In this document: in pieces, positions 23,690 through 34,589 of the stretch | How positions within the stretch are numbered: position 1 is the stretch's first letter | Layout: each line of letters begins with the position of its first letter | Assembly: GCF_022539505.1 (NCBI RefSeq) | Contig: NC_061510.1 | Span: forward strand, 96,550,292-96,614,291 | Length of the DNA stretch: 64,000 nt | Direction of reading: 5' to 3' | Source: Lolium rigidum | Lineage: Eukaryota; Streptophyta; Magnoliopsida; Poales; Poaceae | Notes under the pieces: model-generated | Databases searched by the model: none | What the model was told of the DNA's origin: nothing | What the model saw: only the letters and a program-made list of their open reading frames with translations | Translations under genes and position numbers: made by a program

Positions 23690-24611
23690 TTGGAAGAGCC
23701 GGAATTACGTTCTGAACAGCGGCAGACCCAAGAGGTCTTGAGAGTGAGCCGGAATCACGAGATCCGTCTACTCCAGCGATGAAGATCTAGTCGACGACGA
23801 GCTAGCGGTGAAGGAGCCACCGGTGAAAACCGCGCCTTGACTTCGTTCTTGGGCGGATGATGGCGGCGGCTATTGGCGTCGTTCCCTTGCAAAGGCATCA
23901 TGTTTGCTGGCCTCTACGCTGGCTCTTGCCGAGTTGGGGACTAGCGGCCGTCGGTGAAAACCGTGCCACGATTGGCGGGCAATGGCGATGTTAAGCATCG
24001 CTTCCTTCTTGAAGGTATCATCGTCGCAGTCTGCGGCTACTCACTCGTGCTGCTCCGGGGGAAACCCTAGATCCGGGTCTCCCTGATCGGATGATGACGA
24101 CGCTCCCTGTGTCGTTCTACCTCTTGGGGAATCATTTTTGGAGCAGTGGCTAGATGGAGGTGGATATTTGGTGGAGTGGTGTTCATCTACCACGTTGATG
24201 TTGAGGTTCTCGGCGGCGTGGAGCTGCAGGGTATCGAAGACGGGCGCGAACTGCAGGACACGTGCAGGATGGTGGAGTTGTCTGGCGTCATGGTGACATC
24301 GACGGCAGGTCTGACAAGGTCAATGCGGTGATCCTTCTTGAAGATGGGTACGCGGAAGACGGCGGTAGCGATTTCTGTGGTGTGTGTGTTGGCGTGCGCT
24401 GAGAGTCTGCTTGACTGGATGTGTTTCTCACATGCTATTGGGCGGCTTGGGAAAACATTTGGTTATTTCGATGATGTGAGTTGGTGTATTGTCACCCCCT
24501 TCATCCCTCTGTAGGTTTAGTGAGGTGGCTTCGAGTTTGATCTTTTGTATTTCTATTGTAAGATGTTGTGAATAATCTAATAAAAAAAGCCGTGTGCATC
24601 CCTTGGATGCA
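23690..24611 (+). mobile_element. LINE 3' untranslated region, cut by assembly gap
   Basis: GC-rich text with repeated ggtgaaaaccg phrases and 'cttccttcttgaaggtatca' is typical of a LINE 3' region in cereals. It ends in aatctaataaaaaaagccg and cccttggatgca, where the N run starts. No RT is left. Confidence 0.5.
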
Positions 24612-24711
24612 NNNNNNNNNNNNNNNNNNNNNNNNNNNNNNNNNNNNNNNNNNNNNNNNNNNNNNNNNNNNNNNNNNNNNNNNNNNNNNNNNNNNNNNNN
24701 NNNNNNNNNNN
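24612..24711. other. Assembly gap, 100 N
   Basis: Exactly 100 N, the usual placeholder for a gap of unknown length. Left of it is a LINE tail and right of it an LTR end, so the missing DNA probably contains transposon sequence. Confidence 0.99.
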
Positions 24712-25172
24712 CACCCCTTAGAGGGCGGCGCCCAACCCTCTCTCCCCAAACCCTAGCGGTCTCTCTCCTCCACCACATCCCGCACGCTTAAGCGAAGCTC
24801 CGCCGGATTTCTCCACCACCACCGACACCACGCCGTCGTCGCTGTCGGATTCAAGAGGAGCTACTACTTCCGCTGCCCGGCTGGAACGGGGAGGTGGACG
24901 TCGTCTTCATCAACAACCGAACGTGTGACCGAGTACGGAGGTGCTGCCCGTTCGTGGCGCCGGAAGCGATCGTGATCAAGATCTTCTACGCGCTTTTGCG
25001 AGCGGCAGGTGAACGTCTACCGCGGCAACAAGAGCCTCATCTTGTAGGCTTTGGAATCTCTTCAAGGGTGAGACTCGATACCCCCTCGTTGCTACCGTCT
25101 TCTAGATTGCATCTTGGCTTGGATTGCGTGTTCGCGGTAGGAAAATTTTTTGTTTTCTATGCAACGTTATCC
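24712..25172 (+). repeat. LTR 3' portion (R-U5), family uncertain
   Basis: After the gap the sequence reads like the transcribed leader of a cereal LTR: ccctagcggtctctctcc, then ccgccggatttctccacc. It ends ttttgttttctatgcaacg and tatcctaca near 25172. Ending in CA after such a tail is usual for Copia and some Gypsy LTRs of cereals. The start is in the gap and no PBS was identified downstream. Confidence 0.45.
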
Positions 25173-25359
25173 TACAAGAAGCTGGGGCGAGTTTTTCCCC
25201 ATTTGAAAAAAATTCGATTTAAAAAAAAGCAGGAATAATATGAATATTAGAAAAAAAATGGTGTTTTATACTACAAAGTAAAGTTGATTTCATATCTCTA
25301 TGGCATAATTTAGAAGGTCGCCAAGGATTTTTTTTCTTTGGATATTTAACAGGATACTC

Positions 25360-25375
25360 ATGAATATATTTGTGC
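25360..25375. repeat. 16-bp target-site duplication of LINE, left copy
   Basis: The word atgaatatatttgtgc is repeated exactly at 26088-26103, directly after the LINE poly(A). A long TSD next to a poly(A) tail is the mark of target-primed reverse transcription. Confidence 0.88.
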
Positions 25376-26087
25376 AATTTTCAAAAAAGCTCAGTGGTTC
25401 CGATCAGATGCGACCATATCAACCTCCATGATGTCCTAGAGGGTATCCCGGCCTCCCGTGCTTCCTTTCCTCTCAAGTTCCTAGGCCTACCACTTTCGGT
25501 GCGGTGCTTGAGAAGGCGGGATTTCCAACATCTTCAGGATAAATGTGTGAATAAGCTACCCACGTGGAACGGAAAACTTAGCCAAACGAGGTTGGCCTAA
25601 TCGTGGCCTTTGCCCCCTTTGCAAACAATGTACGGAATCCATCGAACACCTTTTTGTCCATTGCCGCTTCACCATCCGCCTTTGGGGCCTTGTCAAAGAA
25701 TGGTTAGGGCTCATCACCCTCAATGCCACAAAATGTACAAACTTGGACACGCAAGGTTGGTGCAACTTCATGGCGGGTGAAGGTATGCCCCACCGCAAGG
25801 CAATGACATCCATCACCTTGTTGATCTTGTGGGTGGTTTGGAACCAGAGAAATGTTAGAGTCTTCCCGTTCTAAGAATGCACCATCATAAGTAGTCTTCG
25901 ATAGAATTAGATGCGAGGCCCGTCTTTGGGTGCTAGCGGGAGCTAAGAGCTTGGGTAACATGATGCTGCGAGAGTAATCCCTTTTTGTAATAAGGTCTGA
26001 TCCGTTTGTAACCGCATGTTCTTTCATGCTAAATCTTCTTCTTAATTAATAGACTGGGGTAAATCTTTTGCCCCCGTTTTAAAAAAA
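25376..26087 (+). mobile_element. 5'-truncated, internally deleted LINE with perfect TSD
   Basis: The insert begins inside the C-terminal part of a LINE reverse transcriptase (QKSSVVPIRC, FPLKFLGLPL, LPTWNGKL) and jumps at about 25590-25602 straight to a zf-RVT domain (CPLCKQCTESIEHLFVHC, ... WVVWNQRNVRVF). That skips the roughly 200 residues that normally lie between. It ends at gcccccgttttaaaaaaaa (26087). The 16-bp repeats at 25360-25375 and 26088-26103 flank it exactly. The coding remnant is non-functional. Confidence 0.85.
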
Positions 26088-26225
26088 ATGAATATATTTG
26101 TGCCGGCCACTGGTTTGGGAGGACGTGACCCAGAACGCCTCCTCGGTGTTGAACATGTTGGTGATCAAACCAGTGACCTCCGCAAAAAAACAAAATCTAG
26201 GATCGATGAGATAGCCACGAACTAA

Positions 26226-26562
26226 GGCTGGTGCCAATGCATCACCCCACTCTCACCCGCCACGTCAGCTTTTATCCTCACTATCACCCCACTCTCACCT
26301 CACTCTCACCCCACGGTGCCAGTGCACGGGCTATAGTGTCATCTCTCACTTCTCTCTCCTCCCTACCGCCCCCACTAGCACCGCTATCGCCTCCCTCTCG
26401 CCCCGCTCTCGCCTCCAACGCAGGCTATGGGCGGGCGGTACCGCCCCCTACCGCCGGGCGGTGGAACCACCGCCCGCCGCTAGCCTCTCGCCCCCCTCTC
26501 GCCTCCCTCCCGCCCCGACGCCGGCGCTACCGCCCCTCCTACCGCCTGCGTTGGCACCAGCC
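26226..26562. mobile_element. Harbinger-type MITE (TSD TAA)
   Basis: The ends are ggctggtgccaatgc and gcgttggcaccagcc, inverted with one difference, and are flanked by TAA (26223-26225, 26563-26565). It is 337 bp, with C/T-rich tandem words (ccccactctcacc, ctctcgcc). A relative lies at 35825-36095 and a fragment at 37144-37227. The 176-aa frame across it is repeat-derived. Confidence 0.85.
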
Positions 26563-26565
26563 TAA

Positions 26566-27930
26566 GATGTGTATGGGTCGTAAAAAATGCCCGCATCGTT
26601 GGAAAACAGGAAGATTCTGCACAGGCATCTACACCGTTTACAGGCTTATTACAGGCTTGAGCAACCATGAAGCAAGGTCGAGCGGAGGAGCTACCGGGGG
26701 AGGTGAGTGCGTTAATTCGCTCGCCGTCGGTGTCGCTCTTATCGGTGGCGGTAGTCACTAGTCAGCGTAGGTGAATATATTTTGCGGTTCCATCAAATCC
26801 GAAACGATGCCGCCTAATTGCCAACACCTAACTAGAGGGCCACGGATAACGATGGATCGATTGGCAGGAGAGCTGCGGCCTGTGTGGAGCATCGCGCATC
26901 TTTCGTCTCGCACACACAGGTGCAGCTTTGTGTCGTTGGCGGTGTACGTGAGGCTGGAGAAGGCGTAGCCCGGGGAGGTCGCCTCGTCTGTCTAATCAGA
27001 ATCGCTTTCTCCGACAAGCTTTCGCTGTTCCACGCGGCGTCGCACGGCTACCAGTCTCCGCAGCGGAGTTGACAGCTTGTCAGGTCGGCCTCTGCGTCCC
27101 CTCGCAATATTCCTTGGCAATTTGAGGTATGCCTGCTGCGAGACGGGAAGGATCAAGGTCATTGGCAAGGCTCCAGGCCTGAAAATTTTCTGGCCCGTTA
27201 TGTGCCGACCTCGAAGCGGGCCAGCCCAGGAAGGAAGAAGTTTGTCAGCCTGTGCGCGTCGTCCTCGCACGCCGCCCATCGAAAACCCTTCGCTCCGCCG
27301 CGCTCCGGCCGACGATCCTCGATCCGCGATCGCCATGAAGCGAGAGGGCAAAGCCACCTGCGGTGACGCCAAGCGGAAAGCCATCGACGCCTGCCACGCC
27401 ATCATGCGAGAGAGCCATTTCTCTGTCTCTTACATGCCTCCCAGTCCCGGATCTTCTACTCGTCATGATATTCCTGCATGTGTTGTTTGAAGGAAAACGC
27501 TTGAAATCAGCCGACCGATGGCGGCCGCGCGATCGGTCGCTCTGACTCTACGCGCTGGCAGATGGCTGATGCTTGCACGCTGCCGTCTGCATTGCTTTCC
27601 CGCGCTATGGTCTGCATCGCACCCTGCCGCTGCACTCCCCCTCTCTCTCTCCTCATAATTCCTCACTCACGTGGACCAAGACCTCATTTCATGTCGCATG
27701 TTTTCTTTTGTTGCAGCTTTTTGACCTGCTAGCATGCGAGGCATAGCCCATTGCCTCTATTCTGTAGTCGAATATTATTAATGTTGTTATAGAGGCGATA
27801 TGACTATAAGCACTATTAAATAGATGCTAACAATAATATTAATTGGATTCGCCGGTGATTATTAAGTAGATGCTAACAAATTGTTAATGTTGTTCACTCT
27901 TTTTGTAGACCCCCAACTTTTTTATTGGAT
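26566..27930. other. Unassigned region with one possible short exon
   Basis: CG-rich DNA on both strands with overlapping ORFs and no recognised domain. An ATG at 27335 in good context (gccATGaag) opens 51 codons (MKREGKATCGDAKRKAIDAC ...) to a stop at 27490. It might be a first exon or a gene fragment, but no support beyond the frame is visible. Confidence 0.35.
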
Positions 27931-28385
27931 TCACCGGTGATTATTATTGTAAATATATCAGTGATTTGTTGTAAAGATATCTTGGCACCAGAAATATTAG
28001 TTTGTGATTTTCTTTTCTTGTTGAAACTATTGTTGTAAACACCTAATTTTTATGTGGAATTTATTTTTACATTATTGTTGTAAATACATTAGTGATTTTA
28101 TTGTAAACATATGAAATTGTTAGCTTTTTAATAAAACCATTGTTCACTATTTGTTGTAAACACCTAGCACTTTTGTTGTATTTACATTTAATTATTGTTG
28201 TAAATACACAATTGATTTTATTGTAAAGATATGAAAATGTTGTTTTTTTGTTGAAAATCATGTTTACTATTTGTTGTAAACACCTAACTATTTTATTGTA
28301 TTTAATTTTCATTATTGTTGTAAATACACCAATGATTTTATTGTAAAGATATGAAATTGTTCTTTTCTATTTAAATCATTATTTA
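27931..28385. repeat. AT-rich tandem repeat, 120-bp unit
   Basis: The word attattgttgtaaatac begins units at 28072, 28192 and 28312, exactly 120 bp apart, with an earlier diverged unit near 27936. Each unit also contains gattttattgtaaagatatg and tatttgttgtaaacacct. The 81-aa minus-strand ORF at 28067-28312 is a product of the repeat. Confidence 0.85.
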
Positions 28386-28427
28386 TTATTTAATATACTC
28401 TATTATAGCTAAAACTCAACATTAAAA

Positions 28428-31215
28428 GGAAAATGCTTGATTTCCTCCGGAGGATCCCGCGATGCCAGCCTCCGGCTCTGTGCCCGTCCGATCCAAGCGA
28501 TCGTGCGGACGAAGAATTGACAGCTATGCCTAGCACTGACGCCTATCCTCTCGAGAGCCCCACCCACGATCGCATTCCAGATCGAGTCAAATGTTGGTCG
28601 TCTCTCCTCACATTCTCTCTGTATTTCTCGTTGTGGCCATGGGGACGGTCGGACGGAGATCCCGCCGGTGAGCCACCATGTTCGTCGCCGGCCCTCCTAC
28701 CATGCTTCCTCTTTTCTCCGCCTCCATGCCGCGCGCCGGCGCCTCTGTCCCCCGCGACGGCGGCCTCGACGGATCGCGCCACTGCCCCTTGCGCCGCGAC
28801 CACTGGCCTCGAACGCAGCGCGCCGCCGCCTCCTTCCCCGTGATGGTCGCATACCTCTATTCCCCGCGGCGTAGCCTCCACCCGCTGCGACGGCAGCCAC
28901 CTCCACCCCGTGCGCGGTCGCCTCCATCGTGACGACCGACACCTCCATCACAGACCTTTTCCACGGGAATCATGCTGGCCCCCGTCCGATGCAAGCGATC
29001 GTGCTGGCCCACTTGCTGCAACCCCTGGCACCAGCACTGCAAAGGTCGGTCCTTGGTGCTGCAACCCCTAGTCGCGGGAGCTGCAAAGGTCAGACGCCGG
29101 AGCTGCAAAGGCCTATCGCCGGTGCTGCAACCCCCGTCGCCGGAGCTGCAAAGGACGGCCGCCGGTGCTTCAAAAGCCGGATGACGGTGCTGCAACCCCC
29201 CATCACCTGAGCTGCAAAGATCGGCCGTAGGTGCTGCAAGCCCGCCATCGAGCTCTGCCGCAGTGTTGCAAGCCACCGACGTCGGCACCGCCGATGTGCT
29301 ACAAGCCCGCCATCGAGCATGGTGGCGGTGTTGCAATCCCATCGATGTCGGCGCTGCCTTAGTGCTGTAAGTGGGCCATTGGGACGCCACTAGCGGTGCT
29401 ACAAGGGCCTGGGAAGGGCGCGGCGGCCGCGACGCTCCGCTGTCGCCGGAGATCGAGGCGGCGCCTGGCTCCCAAGAATCCCGCCGTCGACGGAGATGGT
29501 GGCTGCGGCGGAGGCCCGAAGTTATCCTCATCAACTCCTGCAACCGAAACGACCTCGTCGCCGGCCATCCCTACGGAGTTCCATGGCCGTTCCTCATGGT
29601 GGTGTTGCTACAAGAGGATCATGCGCACGGCGGTGCTGCGAGGCTCAGGTGGTGAGGGCGTGACCGGTGTGCGGCGAAGATTCATATGGTGTTTGTCGTT
29701 GCTGCTTTGTGGGCTGTGGTGGTGCTTCAGGGTGGGCAAAAAACCGATGACCGAAGACCGAAACCGAAAAGACCGAGACCGAACCCGAAAAGACCGAGAC
29801 CGAAATAACCGATAAAATATTGGGTAGAAAATTTTATAGACCGAATTAAGTTTGGTAAATTCGGTCATTTTGTTCTAAGTAACCGAATAGACCGAGACCG
29901 ACCGAATTTTACGTAAGACTGTCCCAATCTTTAGATTTTGTGATATGCGTGAGATGTGATATTGTTGAATGTTCATAAACTTCTCTAGCGTTGTTACATT
30001 TTTGTTTAGATTGTTGAACATTTATTCGTGCCAATTGATAATAATATATGCAATGAAAAAAAATCCAAAATACATCTAAAATGTTGCCAACCTTTTACTA
30101 AATAATGTCTAAGTTTTGCATTGACAACGTCGGCCACACTGTTCGGTCATGACCGAACCCGAACCCGAATTATTAGGTACCCGAATTTGTCGGGTAGTAA
30201 AAGTAACAAGTATATTTCGGTCTTCATTTTTTTCTGACCGAATTTAAAATAGACCGAAATACAAAAACCGAATTTTCGGTCATGACCGAACGCCCACCCC
30301 TAGTGGTGCTACCGGCCATGTCCGGCGGTGCTACCAGCCATATTGGTGGAGCTGCAGAGTCATGTTGCTACAAACGGTTGACGTCGTTGCTACATAGGCC
30401 TCCGTGCGGAGCTGCAAATGCTTCCGGTGGAGCTGCATCGATGCTATTGGTGCTATGAAACCCAAGTATACAAACCGCCGACAATTTTGCTACAAAGGCC
30501 ACTGGGTGGAGCTGCAAAGGCTTTTGGATAGAGCTACAAAGCTAGCCATTGGATGCTCGATGTTATAATAGACAGTGTCCGGAGCTGCGAACGGGTGTCA
30601 TCGATGTTGCAAAGCAATGTTACCGGGCTACCATGGAATAGGTTGGTGCTGCCGTCGTTGTTGCGAGGACCTCACCGGAGATCTCGTAAAAAAATTGTGA
30701 TGCTACAATAGTATATCTTTTTTGCCACAATTGTTCTGCATTGTTGCTACTTTAGTATAAAATTGTGCTGTGAGGTCTCCGGCGAGGTCTCCGTCAGGTC
30801 TCCGGCGAGTAGTGGACGATGCTACGATAGTATAAACTTATTGCTTCAAATGTTTTGCTGGTTTGCTACTTTAGTATAAAATTGTTGCTACCAAGGCTCC
30901 GGCGATGTCTCCGGCGAGATCTGCCTCCAACAATTTTTTTCTTTTTATTTTCTAAGCGAACCGTTTTTTGCTTCAATGAAGCAAAAGCGGGCTTTTTTTT
31001 GCTACAACGAAGCAATGCTTGAATTTCTGTCTTCTGATGAGTCTTTTTTATTTTTGTTTCTAGGCGAACCGTTTTCTGTTTCAATGAAGCAAAAGCGGGC
31101 CTTCTTTTGCTGCGACGAAGCAAAGTCTAAATTTTGGCTAAAATTAGATACGTGTCATACAGGGAAGCCGGAGGTTCGGTTGGTTGTGGCCTCCGGAGGA
31201 TTACTAGCGCTGTCC
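28428..31215. mobile_element. Mutator-like element, non-autonomous (9-bp TSD)
   Basis: The 9-bp direct repeat ACATTAAAA flanks the segment (28419-28427, 31216-31224). The ends are inverted: the left begins GGAAAATGCTTG and continues to CCTCCGGAGG, the right (reversed) begins GGACAGCGCTAG and continues to CCTCCGGAGG, 19 of 26 positions matching. The interior is GC-rich at left (28440-28930), then holds many gctgcaa/gctacaa words in clusters, and tandem duplications of 119 bp (about 30700-30920) and 108 bp (about 30953-31130). No transposase is seen. The long ORFs here are low-complexity and probably not genes. A Pack-MULE capture is possible for 28440-28930. Confidence 0.7.
29727..30302. mobile_element. 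hAT-type MITE nested in the Mutator-like element
   Basis: The 576-bp insert has inverted ends TCAGGGTGGGC and (reversed) TAGGGGTGGGC, and an exact 8-bp TSD GTGGTGCT (29719-29726, 30303-30310). The subterminal regions are full of gaccgaa words on both strands. It is younger than the element around it. Confidence 0.88.
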
Positions 31216-31541
31216 ACATTAAAAGCACCTGCCACCGTACTAGCACAGGAGGATTGAAAGCAACATTATTACAGATGGATTAATTGCTAGCGCGCCATAA
31301 AGCAGGACATCGCGCCTGACCTGACACAGCGAGCTTGCATGCAAGCAGTAGCGCAGACATCGACATGGGAAAATAGACTAGCCGTACGATGTTGATTCAA
31401 CGGATGCGAGAAGAACTGATTTTAGTTGTCCGGATCCGGCGACCGACGCCTAGCGCGCCCCTTGTTTGAAAGGTCCGAATCCAGCCCAACGCACAAGGAG
31501 AACAACCCTAGCACAAGGGCATCCACGGTGAGCCTATTTTC

Positions 31542-32013
31542 CATGGTTTTAAATAGCCCGCTATAGCCTGGCTATAGCCCGGCAATAGCCTTTCGGGAGA
31601 CCTACCGCTGCGGCTATGCCCTTTATAGGCTAAATGAGAAAAAACCGCTAATAGCCGGTTATAGCCCAATTTAACCTCTATTTAGCCTTTAATTTAGCCG
31701 CTAAACCTCCTGCATTTTAAATTTCTCTTCTTTTTTATTTTATTTTTTGTTTTCCGAATTTGCGTTCAATATAATTAGATAAAATTTGTGAGTTGAATAA
31801 CTGAATACTTATTTGACTTGAATAGTTGAATAATTTGTATCACGAATTGTATTTGAGTCATAGTTTTCCTCTTCTTTTGGTAAGATATGACTGAAATATT
31901 TCAAATTTTTTAAAAAAGGCTAAATGGAATAGCCCGCTATAACCCGGCTATAGCCTTTTATAGCCTCCAAACAAATCGCGGCTAAATGAAATAGCCCGCT
32001 ATTTTAAACTATG
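31542..32013. mobile_element. hAT-type MITE (TSD CTATTTTC)
   Basis: The ends CATGGTTTTAAATAGC and (reversed) CATAGTTTAAAATAGC match at 14 of 16. The 8-bp repeat CTATTTTC flanks it (31534-31541, 32014-32021). Subterminal tagcccgctata/ggctatagcc words repeat in both halves. It is 472 bp with no ORF. Confidence 0.87.
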
Positions 32014-32158
32014 CTATTTTCTATTTTGATAATGCTCATACTACTACTATGTGATTAGATCTCCCCTGGGTTGAACAATCTATGCGTATTTGTCTTTTCA
32101 GTGCGCATCTATCCATCCAGGCCAGTGCACCAAGCTCAGCATGGCTTATGTTTTTCAG

Positions 32159-32233
32159 GAAAGAGATCGGGAAAAGGCTACCGTAGAGGAGCAAAACGCA
32201 AAGACTCCCGAAGCCGCCTCATCGGCTAAAAAG
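32159..32233 (+). pseudogene. Possible isolated exon of a host gene
   Basis: A 25-codon open segment (ERDREKATVEEQNAKTPEAA ...) is bounded by a good acceptor (gtttttcag) and donor (AAAAAG|GTAATC). A second segment after ccttttcag (32309) contains MGNKGEEFDPDKRRGQLPSQ in a frame whose phase does not clearly join. I do not recognise the protein. It could be a gene relic or chance. Confidence 0.25.
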
Positions 32234-32239
32234 GTAATC

Positions 32240-33226
32240 ACAATGCCATCATGGTGAACCATTCTTGGCACAGAAGTTTCAGTCATGCCAGCACGGTTGA
32301 TTCCTTTTCAGCCCCTCAAATATGGGTAACAAAGGCGAGGAGTTCGATCCAGATAAGCGGCGAGGACAGCTACCGTCCCAGGTTTATCGCCGTCTTAGCA
32401 GTGGCTTGGTACCAAAGCTTAGCGCTTTCTGCTGATGATATTTTGTATTTAAATGCCACTTATATTTGCAGATTTTTTTACTAATTAACGAGATCTTTGT
32501 GCTTGATTTATGCAGCAAAGTAATATTCTTCTTAGCATGACAAGCAGGTGCATATCCCAGTTAGACTTCTGGGCCTTGTTAGGAATCTGAGCGATGCTTG
32601 CATGTTGTGTTATTTTCTGTATCTTGCTGCTTTCTGTAGTCTCTTAAATCGGACCTGCAGCAAATTAAAGCTTAGTTTATAACCACTCTGGACTGCAACT
32701 CTATTCGTGTATTCAAAATATTGTTAACTAGGTTCACCTTCACATTATGCTAAACTGCAAAGTGGAAGCACAAAGACGAAAAAACAAACAAACAAACTCA
32801 AGCAATAAAAAGCGCGAAAAGAGAAATATGAGTTTTTTTTTGCCTCCAGTGCATATATATGGAGCATGATAGTCAACTGTGGAGATGAATGCAATCCTGA
32901 TAGTGGAATTGTTTTGCTGCAGGGAGTTCTAAGATTTTGGAGGTAGGCTTTTGAGCGAGTAGTAGTGATGCAAGAAACATTTCCTGGTTCATGATGACTG
33001 GGACTACTGTATTGGGACTCTGTCATACGTAATCTTATATTCTGGTGGAGAAAGTGCTAAATCTAATGAATTCCTGAACTTCCTAAATAAATTTGTAATG
33101 CTTGTGCAACGTCTGTTTGTTAACATATAGTTCCAATCTGATGCTTGTTTACACACCTTGGGAGATCCTCACTTATCTGCATGTTTCATGTTTGTTGGTT
33201 TAACTGTGAAGGAGGTGGTAAAGATC
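32240..33226. other. Unassigned AT-rich intergenic DNA
   Basis: About 1 kb with short ORFs on both strands only. I see no transposon ends, RNA genes or domains. Confidence 0.5.
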
Positions 33227-33229
33227 TAA

Positions 33230-34586
33230 GGGCATCTCCAACGCGTCGATCCATCCCGCGCCCGCGCGTCCGGATGGGTTTAACCGGACAAATTCGCGGC
33301 CCAACTCGGCGATGCACCGCAAATGCGGATGGCCGCGGCGGCCGGAACGACGCAAACCCGGTGCAAATCTGGGCTAGGTTTGCGCGGCCACCGTTTGGCA
33401 CGCTACGTCCGGTCGCGTCCGGATACTCGCCTGCTCGTCTCGCTTGGGCCCATCTATCGGTGAGCGCGCGTCTTATTAAATGTGGACTGGAGGGATCTAT
33501 CCCTGTCAGTCCACTCCCCACTCCGTCTCCACTCCCTCGACGGTTCCGCACGCACGTGCAACTGCCGCCATGGCCCCGAAGCGACGCTTCGCTCCCGGAG
33601 CCAACGACGGCGAGGCGAGCAGCAGTCGCTGTCCTCCGCCGGTGCTGCGGGCCAGAGGAAACCGCAGCGGTCTCCACATCGGAGAGGCCGCCCGCGGCGG
33701 CGTGGCATTGGCGCAACCCGCGCCGCTGCTGCTGCCGAAGTCGGAGGAGGAAGAAGACCCCGACCTCTGCGCCGCTCTGGCGCTGTAGGCAGCAGAGGAG
33801 GAGGCGAAATGGGCGCATCTCGAAGCGGCCATTCGCACCACCGCGATGGAGGAGGAGGCCCGACAGCAGGTCGAGGACGCCGAGGCCTGGGCCTTCTTCG
33901 ACTAGGTCCGCGCGAAGGAGGCAACATCGCGGCGGTAGGAGGAGGCCCGGCTCCACCCCGAGGAGCAGATGCGGCAGGAGGCCAGACACCGCGCGGAGGA
34001 GGAGAGGCGCCAGAAGGCCAGGCACCTCGCCTGGCAGGAGAGGGAGCAGCGCCTCAGGGAGGAGGCGCAGCTCCAGGCTGCTGCGGCGAAGCAGCGGCGG
34101 CTCCGGACCCCCACTTCGCCTAGGAGGAGGCCCTGTGGTCTCCGTGGCCGGAGTCCCCGGCGCGGTCGAGCCACAACAGTGTCTCGCTGCCCGGGGACGT
34201 CGTCGACGGCGACGGCGACGACGCCCACAGGGACTAGACGGTGCACCGGCGGCCACCGCGTCCTCATCAAACCCTAATAGAGGGTTTTTATATTTATTTT
34301 TAATTTTAAAGCCCATAAAGAGGGCTTCGTTTGTAGTTAAATTTGCCCAAAATAGGGCATATGTACAAATTTGCCTAAAATGGGGCATAAGTTTTAATGA
34401 ACTACGTTAAGATTTAAATTTTTTTTATTGTTTTCACTTTTGCGATGCGTCTGCGTGTTGGGCGCACCGTGCGACCCAAACGAACACGCGGACGCGGACC
34501 GCTATCCGGATATCCGTGCGGTCACCCAAACGATCCAAAACGGACTGTGCAGCGCGTCCGTTTGGGTTGCCGCGTTAGAGATGCCC
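33230..34586. mobile_element. Harbinger-type element, 1.36 kb, non-autonomous, with decayed ORF
   Basis: The ends GGGCATCTCCAACGCG and (reversed) GGGCATCTCTAACGCG are inverted and flanked by TAA (33227-33229, 34587-34589). The subterminal regions are rich in gtccgg/cgcgtcc words. No DDE transposase is visible. The interior holds the plus-strand ORF at 33570-34277. Two longer ORFs in other frames (33145-34410 plus, 33186-34388 minus) are Arg/Pro-rich shadows of the GC-rich sequence. Confidence 0.85.
33570..34277 (+). pseudogene. Glu/Arg/Gln-rich ORF in Harbinger-type element, three in-frame TAG
   Basis: The frame starts MAPKRRFAPGANDGEASSSR and continues through an acidic segment (SEEEEDPDLC) into a long Glu/Arg/Gln/Ala helix, likely coiled coil (RQEARHRAEEERRQKARHLA). 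It ends at a stop at 34275-34277, 236 codons including the stop. It is broken at codons 73, 112 and 123, all TAG (33786, 33903, 33936). No other disruption of the frame is seen. I do not recognise a function; it could be an accessory or captured protein of this element family. Confidence 0.55.
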
Positions 34587-34589
34587 TAA

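Noticed and set aside
24712..25172. Naming the LTR end after the gap as BARE/Angela
   Set aside because: The leader style is similar, but the start is missing and the tail could belong to other families; not enough to name.
28067..28312. 81-codon minus-strand ORF
   Set aside because: Arises from the 120-bp AT-rich tandem repeat; the same peptide phrase repeats with the DNA unit.
28857..29543. 228-codon minus-strand ORF
   Set aside because: Built from repeated gctgcaa/gcaccg words of the Mutator-like element; no domain, and both strands are open because stops are rare in the repeat.
33145..34410. Long plus-strand ORF of 421 codons and a 400-codon minus-strand ORF at 33186-34388
   Set aside because: Both are Arg/Pro/Ser low-complexity translations of very GC-rich DNA inside a Harbinger-type element, overlapping each other. 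The frame at 33570-34277 has the protein-like composition.
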